Made by a program: the position numbers and the translations under genes. A DNA stretch of 64,000 nucleotides. Source: Coprenecus sp902388455 (GTDB lineage: Bacteria > Bacteroidota > Bacteroidia > Bacteroidales > UBA932). A model generated the notes under the pieces. It was given only the letters and a program-made list of their open reading frames with translations. It had not been told where the DNA came from and ran no database searches. The stretch lies in NCBI GenBank assembly GCA_963931615.1, contig OZ007032.1:2604001-2668000 (forward strand). Direction: 5' to 3'. Shown one piece after another: positions 59,847-64,000 of the stretch (positions within the stretch are counted from its first letter, which is position 1; the number at the start of each line of letters is the position of its first letter).

Positions 59847-60926
59847 ATGAGACGCGCAATGATTACAGCTATGATGGCGGGCGTGCTGGCGGCAGGTTCG
59901 GCGGCCTGTGCCCAGAACACTCGGCAGACAGAGCCCGTGCCCGGAAAGGACGGCAACAAGTACGTTCCATACGAGGAGCGTACCGGCAACGAGTCGATAG
60001 TTTATTTTACCCGCGACCTCAGCCCGGAGGGACTGAGGAAGGCCTACGAGGCAGTATGCGGCGACATCGTGGGCCGTGTGGCCGTGAAGCTGCATACCGG
60101 CGAGCAGAACGGCCCTAACATTATCCCGAGCTCCTGGGTGAAGGAGCTGATTCAAAAAGATATCCCTGACGCCACTATTGTCGAGACCAATACCTACTAT
60201 GTAGGCGACCGCTACACCACTGAGCAGCACCGCAGGACTCTGGAGGTCAACGGATGGACCTTCTGTCCCGTGGACATCATGGATGAGGAGGACACCCTGA
60301 CCCTGCCCGTTAGGGGCGGCAAGTGGTTCGACCGCATGTCGATGGGCAGCCACATCACCGACTACAACTCAATGGTCGTTCTCACCCATTTCAAGGGACA
60401 TTCCAAAGGAGGTTTCGGCGGCAGCAGCAAGAACATCGGTATCGGCTGCGCTGACGGCCGCATCGGCAAGGCCTGGATCCATACCACTCCCGGTCAGGAT
60501 GACCAGTGGGATATCTCCGAGGAGGAGTTCATGGAGCGCATGACCGAGTCCAGCAAGGCGATAACGGACTATTTCGGCAAGCACATAACATACGTCAATG
60601 TGATGCGCAACATGTCCGTTTCCTGCGACTGCGAGGGCGTGGCCGCCGAGCCGGTAGTTACTCCCAACGTGGGTATCCTCGCCTCGACCGACATCCTGGC
60701 CATCGACCAGGCCTGCGTGGATATGGTTTACGCCATGACGGAGGAGGAGCACCACGCCCTGGTGGAGCGCATCGAGTCCCGTCACGGGCTGCGGCAGCTC
60801 TCCTACATGAAGGAGCTCGGCATGGGCAATGACCGCTATATCATCATCGACCTGGACAACGGCGGCCGGCGCATCACCGTCGGGGAGGCCGTCAAGGACC
60901 TGAAGCCCTTCGTCGCAGAGCAGTAA
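59847..60926 (+). CDS. DUF362-domain exported protein
   Basis: 359 aa from the ATG at 59847 (MRRAMITAMMAGVLAAGSAAC, a lipoprotein-like signal with Cys near 21); the ATG at 59829 is an alternative. The DUF362 body shows SIVYFTRDLSPEGLRKAYEAV, GRVAVKLHTGEQNGPNIIPSSWVKELI, VVLTHFKGHSKGGFGGSSKNIGIGCADGRIGK (the family's glycine-rich core) and GILASTDILAIDQACVDMVY. Many DUF362 proteins also carry a 4Fe-4S ferredoxin motif, but only CDC and isolated cysteines are visible here, so none is assigned. Function unknown; a redox role is often suggested. A symmetric hairpin follows at 60937. Confidence 0.85.
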   Translation: MRRAMITAMMAGVLAAGSAACAQNTRQTEPVPGKDGNKYVPYEERTGNESIVYFTRDLSPEGLRKAYEAVCGDIVGRVAVKLHTGEQNGPNIIPSSWVKELIQKDIPDATIVETNTYYVGDRYTTEQHRRTLEVNGWTFCPVDIMDEEDTLTLPVRGGKWFDRMSMGSHITDYNSMVVLTHFKGHSKGGFGGSSKNIGIGCADGRIGKAWIHTTPGQDDQWDISEEEFMERMTESSKAITDYFGKHITYVNVMRNMSVSCDCEGVAAEPVVTPNVGILASTDILAIDQACVDMVYAMTEEEHHALVERIESRHGLRQLSYMKELGMGNDRYIIIDLDNGGRRITVGEAVKDLKPFVAEQ

Positions 60927-60936
60927 TTTATGTAAA

Positions 60937-60955
60937 TTTGGAGTTGAACTCCAAA
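60937..60955. terminator. Hairpin after DUF362
   Basis: TTTGGAGTT (60937-60945) and AACTCCAAA (60947-60955) around one base. There is no T-run on the plus strand, so it is only a possible transcript end. Confidence 0.35.
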
Positions 60956-60989
60956 AATGCATAAATGACGTGAGGAAAAATAAATGTAG

Positions 60990-60997
60990 TATATTCG
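60990..60997 (+). promoter_or_regulatory. -7-like box (TATATTCG) before the Mpv17-like gene
   Basis: One mismatch to TAnnTTTG, 4 bases before the ATG at 61002. Weak. Confidence 0.3.
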
Positions 60998-61001
60998 CCG
61001 C

Positions 61002-61688
61002 ATGAAAAAAGCGGATATAGTATTTGCCTGCGCGGTGGTGGCGGTGTTCCTGCCTTTCGTGCTTTCGGAGCCTGTCTACGAGGCCTATAAGAGTTTCAAT
61101 GCCGCTCACGGGATGATCGTGAGCTTCATCAAGTTCGCGGTGCTCTCGACCGCCGGCGAGATGCTGGGGGCGCGTATCACCACCGGACGTTACTACTACA
61201 AGGGTTTCGGCCTGATATCCAAGATGCTCGTCTGGGGCATCCTCGGCATGGGCATCAACATGGCGATGATCATCTTCTCGTCCGGCACTCCGGCATTCCT
61301 GGAGTACATGGGACTGACCGGTGCCACGGAGTTCCTCGCCGGGCCGATGTGCTGGCAGAAGGTGCTGGTGGCCTTCTGCGTCTCGGTGGCCATGAACTCG
61401 ATATTCGCTCCGGTATTCATGACCCTGCATAAGATATGCGACATCCATATAGCGGATTACAACGGCTCGGCCCTGGCCCTGATACGGCCCTGGAAGATGG
61501 GTGAGCTCTTCTGTCGCGTCAACTGGAAGGCCCAGTGGGGCTTCGTCTTCAAGAAGACCATCCCCCTGTTCTGGTTCCCGGCCCATACGGTGACCTTCCT
61601 GCTGCCGCCCTCCGGCCGCGTTCTCTGCGCCGCCCTGCTCGGGGTCGCCCTCGGCGTGCTCCTGGCCTTGGCCGCCCGCAAGAAATAA
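61002..61688 (+). CDS. Mpv17/PMP22-like integral membrane protein
   Basis: 228 aa with about five hydrophobic segments (near 8-24, 38-55, 70-95, 120-145 and 205-225). The sequence SKMLVWGILGMGINMAMIIFSSGTPAFLEYMG in the middle and VNWKAQWGFVFKKTIPLFWFPAHTVTFLLPPSGRVLCAALLG near the end resemble the bacterial relatives of Mpv17/PMP22, whose C-terminal W..W..FW.P.H...F..P..-.R region is diagnostic. The family assignment is moderate. A channel-like role is inferred only from the eukaryotic members. It converges on the HAD gene with only 6 bases between the stops. Confidence 0.65.
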   Translation: MKKADIVFACAVVAVFLPFVLSEPVYEAYKSFNAAHGMIVSFIKFAVLSTAGEMLGARITTGRYYYKGFGLISKMLVWGILGMGINMAMIIFSSGTPAFLEYMGLTGATEFLAGPMCWQKVLVAFCVSVAMNSIFAPVFMTLHKICDIHIADYNGSALALIRPWKMGELFCRVNWKAQWGFVFKKTIPLFWFPAHTVTFLLPPSGRVLCAALLGVALGVLLALAARKK

Positions 61689-61694
61689 CTTAAA

Positions 61695-62390
61695 TTAAAA
61701 CAAGATCTCCGCTATCTGAGAAGGACTGTCTACGATGTGGGCGGGGGAGTAGGAGGCGAGTTCCTCCCGTGTGCGGCAGCCCCAGGTGACGGCGACGGCC
61801 TCGAGGCCGGCGTTGGCGGCGGTCTGCATGTCCACGCCGGAGTCTCCGATGTACAGGACGGACTGGCGTTCGTCGGGGAAATTCCGTCCTGGACCGTCTA
61901 CAGCGGGGCAATGTATTCCTGCTTCACGGAGAATGTCCCATACTATCACCGGCTCCGGCTTGCGGGGTACACCTTCCCTCTCCCCGAATACGGCGCAGAA
62001 GGGTATTTCAGGGAAGAAATGCCGCATGAGCCTGACGGTCGCGGGGTGGTATTTGTTCGAGGCGACGGCGACCTTGATGCCCTGGCGGCAGATATCCGAC
62101 AGGAGTTCCGGTATGCCCTCAAAGGGCCTGGTCATATCGGCGCAGTGCTCGCCATAGTAAGGCAGGAACAGGCTCCGGATGCGCAGAACTTCCTCCTGAC
62201 TGCGGCTGGCTTCCGGCAGGGCGCGTTCAAAGAGTTTGTTGATGCCGTTGCCGATGTAGGAGGCTATCTCCGTCTCGCTGTGGACGGGGTAGCCGCATGC
62301 GGCCAAGGCCTGGTTGGTGGCAGCCGCGATGTCGGGGACGGTGTAGAGCAGGGTGCCGTCGAGGTCGAATATCACTAATTTTTTCTGCAT
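61695..62390 (-). CDS. HAD hydrolase, phosphoglycolate-phosphatase-like
   Basis: 231 aa from the ATG at 62390 (MQKKLVIFDLDGTLL); the in-frame upstream ATG at 62411 lies in the promoter. HAD motif I is IFDLDGTLLYT (nucleophile Asp and acid/base Asp at residues 8 and 10), motif II VAVASNK near 103, motif III Lys in RKPEPVIVWDIL, and motif IV YIGDSGVDMQTAANAG. The alpha-helical cap (YIGNGINKLFERALP) is that of the Gph/PGP subgroup. It likely hydrolyses 2-phosphoglycolate or a similar small phosphate, but HAD substrate prediction is unreliable. It is transcribed divergently from the rSAM-associated lipoprotein. Confidence 0.88.
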   Translation of the reverse strand: MQKKLVIFDLDGTLLYTVPDIAAATNQALAACGYPVHSETEIASYIGNGINKLFERALPEASRSQEEVLRIRSLFLPYYGEHCADMTRPFEGIPELLSDICRQGIKVAVASNKYHPATVRLMRHFFPEIPFCAVFGEREGVPRKPEPVIVWDILREAGIHCPAVDGPGRNFPDERQSVLYIGDSGVDMQTAANAGLEAVAVTWGCRTREELASYSPAHIVDSPSQIAEILF

Positions 62391-62408
62391 GTTTTTATTT
62401 AGTTGCTG

Positions 62409-62437
62409 CAAATTTAAGGAAAAAGTAGCTATATTTG
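62409..62437. promoter_or_regulatory. Divergent -7 boxes of the HAD and rSAM-lipoprotein genes
   Basis: Minus strand TAAATTTG at 62409-62416 serves the HAD gene. Plus strand TATATTTG at 62430-62437 serves the lipoprotein gene starting at 62482. Both match TAnnTTTG; -33 boxes are unclear and would overlap. Confidence 0.5.
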
Positions 62438-62481
62438 CCTATATTAACAATGGTCCCACAAGTGAGCAGAAAACTGACAAT

Positions 62482-62955
62482 ATGAAGAAAAAGACTTTTT
62501 TGAAATATCTGGCGGCGTTATTGGGCGTAAACTTGACATCCTCCTGTCTTGTTGCGCTCTATGCTTCCCCTCATGCTGATTACGAGGCTAAGGGCAGGGT
62601 CTCTGATGAGGAGGGTAATCCTATTCCTGGCATCATGGTAGACCTGGCCGTAAAGCATTATAATGAGACCGAGGGGACAGTGACTACAGAGCCTATGGAC
62701 AACGTAAAGACCGCTACGGCTGATGACGGTTCATTCCATGTCGTGGCTCTGGATCAATGGTCGTTCCCTGACAGCGTTACGGTTCTGTTTACGGATGTGG
62801 ACGGAATGGAGAACGGTGGAGAGTTTCTCCCTAAGGAGGTTACCGTGCCGGTAGTCAAGAAGAAAGACGGAGAAGGCGGTTGGGATGAAGGTCTCTATGG
62901 CCCGTCCCGGGATATAGAGGTGAATTTGGAGCGTGTCCCCGAAGTGAAAAAGTAG
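62482..62955 (+). CDS. Radical-SAM-associated putative lipoprotein
   Basis: 157 aa from the ATG at 62482 (MKKKTFLKYLAALLGVNLTSSC); the open frame from 62353 crosses the promoter. The signal ends in the lipobox LTSSC (Cys near 22). The mature part contains ADYEAKGRVSDEEGNPIPGIMVDL, the start of a CarboxypepD_reg/transthyretin-like beta-sandwich, then TATADDGSFHVVALDQWSFPDSVTVLFTDVDG and a final strand DIEVNLERVPEVKK. It matches what I know of the small lipoprotein of the Bacteroidetes rSAM/lipoprotein system (TIGR04134-like). It is followed after 6 bases by the radical SAM gene and is its probable substrate or partner. Confidence 0.85.
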   Translation: MKKKTFLKYLAALLGVNLTSSCLVALYASPHADYEAKGRVSDEEGNPIPGIMVDLAVKHYNETEGTVTTEPMDNVKTATADDGSFHVVALDQWSFPDSVTVLFTDVDGMENGGEFLPKEVTVPVVKKKDGEGGWDEGLYGPSRDIEVNLERVPEVKK

Positions 62956-62961
62956 CGGTTT

Positions 62962-64000
62962 ATGCGTCCCTTGTCTTTCAGACAGAGACTGGCGCTGGAA
63001 CTGGCCCGTCCGTTCAGGCAGCAGATGGCGCAGGAACATGAGCTCCGGGACCTATTCTGGGAATGCACTCTCAGGTGTTCTCTGAAGTGCCGTCACTGCG
63101 GCAGCGACTGCCGTACTACATCAGATGTCAGGGACATGCCGTTCGAGGATTTTGCAAAAGTCCTCCGCAGGGTGTCCGAGCGCTACGATCCCCATAAAGT
63201 ATTTATCATCATTACTGGAGGTGAACCACTTATGCGGTCTGATATTGCCTCCTGCGGCAGGGCTATCTACGATATGGGGTTCCCATGGGGTCTGGTAACC
63301 AATGGCATGCTTCTGGACAGCCGCCGCTTCGATTCCCTGCTCAAGGCCGGCATCCACAGTGCCACTGTCAGTCTGGACGGCTTCGAGGCCGACCACGAAT
63401 GGATGCGCGGAGTTCCCGGCAGTTATGCAAAGGCTGTCAATGCTGTCAAGATGTTCATCAGTGTGCCCGATATGATATTCGACGTGGTCACCTGTGCCAA
63501 CCGTCGCAACCTGGCTTCTCTTCCTGAGCTGCGCGACTACCTTATCTCCATAGGACTCAAGCGCTGGAGGATATTTACGGTTTTCCCGTCAGGCCGGGCT
63601 GCCGGAGATCCCGACATGAGACTGACTGCCGGGGAGTTTGACCGCGTCATGGATTTTATAGAAGCCACCCGCAAGGAGGGCCGCATTCAGCTTGATTACG
63701 GCTGTGAGGGCTTTCTCGGAGGCTATGAGGGCAAGGTCCGGGACGGTTTCATCAATTGTACAGCCGGGCTTACCTGTGCCTCTGTCCTGGCCAACGGAGA
63801 TATCGCCGCCTGCGCCAGTATCCGCAGCGACTATTCCCAGGGCAATATCTACCGCGGGGACGATTTCCTGGATGTCTGGGAAAACCGCTATCAGAAGTTC
63901 CGCGACCGCAGCTGGATGAAGGTTCTCGGGGACCCCTGCGGCAGCTGCCGGTATTTCCGCTATTGTCTCGGCGGCTCGATGCACCTGCGGGAGGCCAACG
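62962..64000 (+). CDS. Radical SAM/SPASM enzyme of the rSAM/lipoprotein system (3' end outside window)
   Basis: At least 346 codons, open to the window edge. The radical-SAM cluster motif is FWECTLRCSLKCRHCGSDC (C-x3-C-x2-C) near residues 35-46. The GGEP motif follows (FIIITGGEPLMRSD) near 88, then TVSLDGF near 137. The C-terminal half has a SPASM-type cysteine set: CTAGLTCASVLANGDIAACASI near 275, then CGSCRYFRYCLGGS near 335. Family: TIGR04133-like. The chemistry and substrate are unknown. Pairing with a lipoprotein suggests modification of that protein or of a cell-envelope target before export. A few tens of residues are probably missing at the 3' end. Confidence 0.9.
   Translation, partial: MRPLSFRQRLALELARPFRQQMAQEHELRDLFWECTLRCSLKCRHCGSDCRTTSDVRDMPFEDFAKVLRRVSERYDPHKVFIIITGGEPLMRSDIASCGRAIYDMGFPWGLVTNGMLLDSRRFDSLLKAGIHSATVSLDGFEADHEWMRGVPGSYAKAVNAVKMFISVPDMIFDVVTCANRRNLASLPELRDYLISIGLKRWRIFTVFPSGRAAGDPDMRLTAGEFDRVMDFIEATRKEGRIQLDYGCEGFLGGYEGKVRDGFINCTAGLTCASVLANGDIAACASIRSDYSQGNIYRGDDFLDVWENRYQKFRDRSWMKVLGDPCGSCRYFRYCLGGSMHLREAN

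Overview
The window looks like chromosomal DNA of a GC-rich member of the Bacteroidales (phylum Bacteroidota); an Alistipes/Rikenellaceae-like gut commensal would fit, but the genus is an inference. The main reasons are as follows. Many genes are preceded by the Bacteroidota promoter TTTG-N18-20-TAnnTTTG and lack a clear Shine-Dalgarno. Lipoproteins are abundant. Several typical Bacteroidales families are present: BACON-like and DUF3244-like secreted proteins, DUF4221 and 6-bladed beta-propeller lipoproteins, DUF4143 ATPases, the DUF3791/DUF3990 pair, GH109, YfhO, and a radical-SAM/lipoprotein pair. No phage, plasmid backbone, rRNA operon or CRISPR array was seen. One tRNA (Ala-GGC) is present.

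Layout. 0-11.9 kb: a PpiD/SurA-type periplasmic chaperone; a membrane-bound TPR-HTH regulator followed by a DUF3244-like gene broken by one in-frame stop and a BACON-like lipoprotein; a secreted EEP phosphodiesterase; thyA and folA separated by a reverse-strand NtrC-type two-component system; an NSS transporter; tRNA-Ala. 12-21 kb: a DUF4143 ATPase, a three-gene lipoprotein/hydrolase/metallopeptidase operon, a membrane-protein/cytidylate-kinase fusion, a GNAT/Ogt fusion and a flavodoxin-ferredoxin protein. 20.7-27.2 kb: a 170-bp palindromic element, two divergent AlbA_2/Schlafen-type genes, an AlkD-like protein, rsmA, a GH109 enzyme, and a deletion scar joining remnants of a ThiF-like gene and an outer-membrane barrel gene. 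27.2-38.4 kb: an accessory region with three more DUF4143 ATPase loci (one decayed), a MacB/FtsX permease, mutS, intergenic repeat families, a beta-propeller lipoprotein, a DUF3791/DUF3990 toxin-antitoxin-like cluster with a frameshifted toxin-like gene, and a glycosyltransferase. 38.4-43.5 kb: a second TPR-HTH regulator followed by DUF4221 and two beta-propeller lipoproteins. 43.5-52.3 kb: a four-gene RND efflux operon. 52-64 kb: an MFS exporter, YfhO, two tandem DHA2 MFS paralogues separated by the second 170-bp element, RhuM and pyridoxamine-oxidase remnants, DUF362, an Mpv17-like membrane protein, a phosphoglycolate-phosphatase-like HAD, and a radical-SAM/lipoprotein pair cut by the window edge.

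The observations most worth following are these. (1) A 170-bp terminally inverted, cruciform-forming element occurs in two diverged but equal-length copies. (2) All four DUF4143 ATPase loci carry locus-specific upstream repeats; three are tandem arrays with periods of 33, 22 and 23 bp placed at or just upstream of the promoter. (3) A 40-bp structured repeat occurs three times. (4) The radical-SAM/lipoprotein pair has no known chemistry. (5) Two paralogous TPR-TM-HTH regulators each sit upstream of exported proteins, with candidate operator palindromes nearby. Several genes are visibly decaying (nonsense, frameshift, internal deletion and fused remnants), which marks 26-29 kb, 35 kb and 59 kb as unstable.
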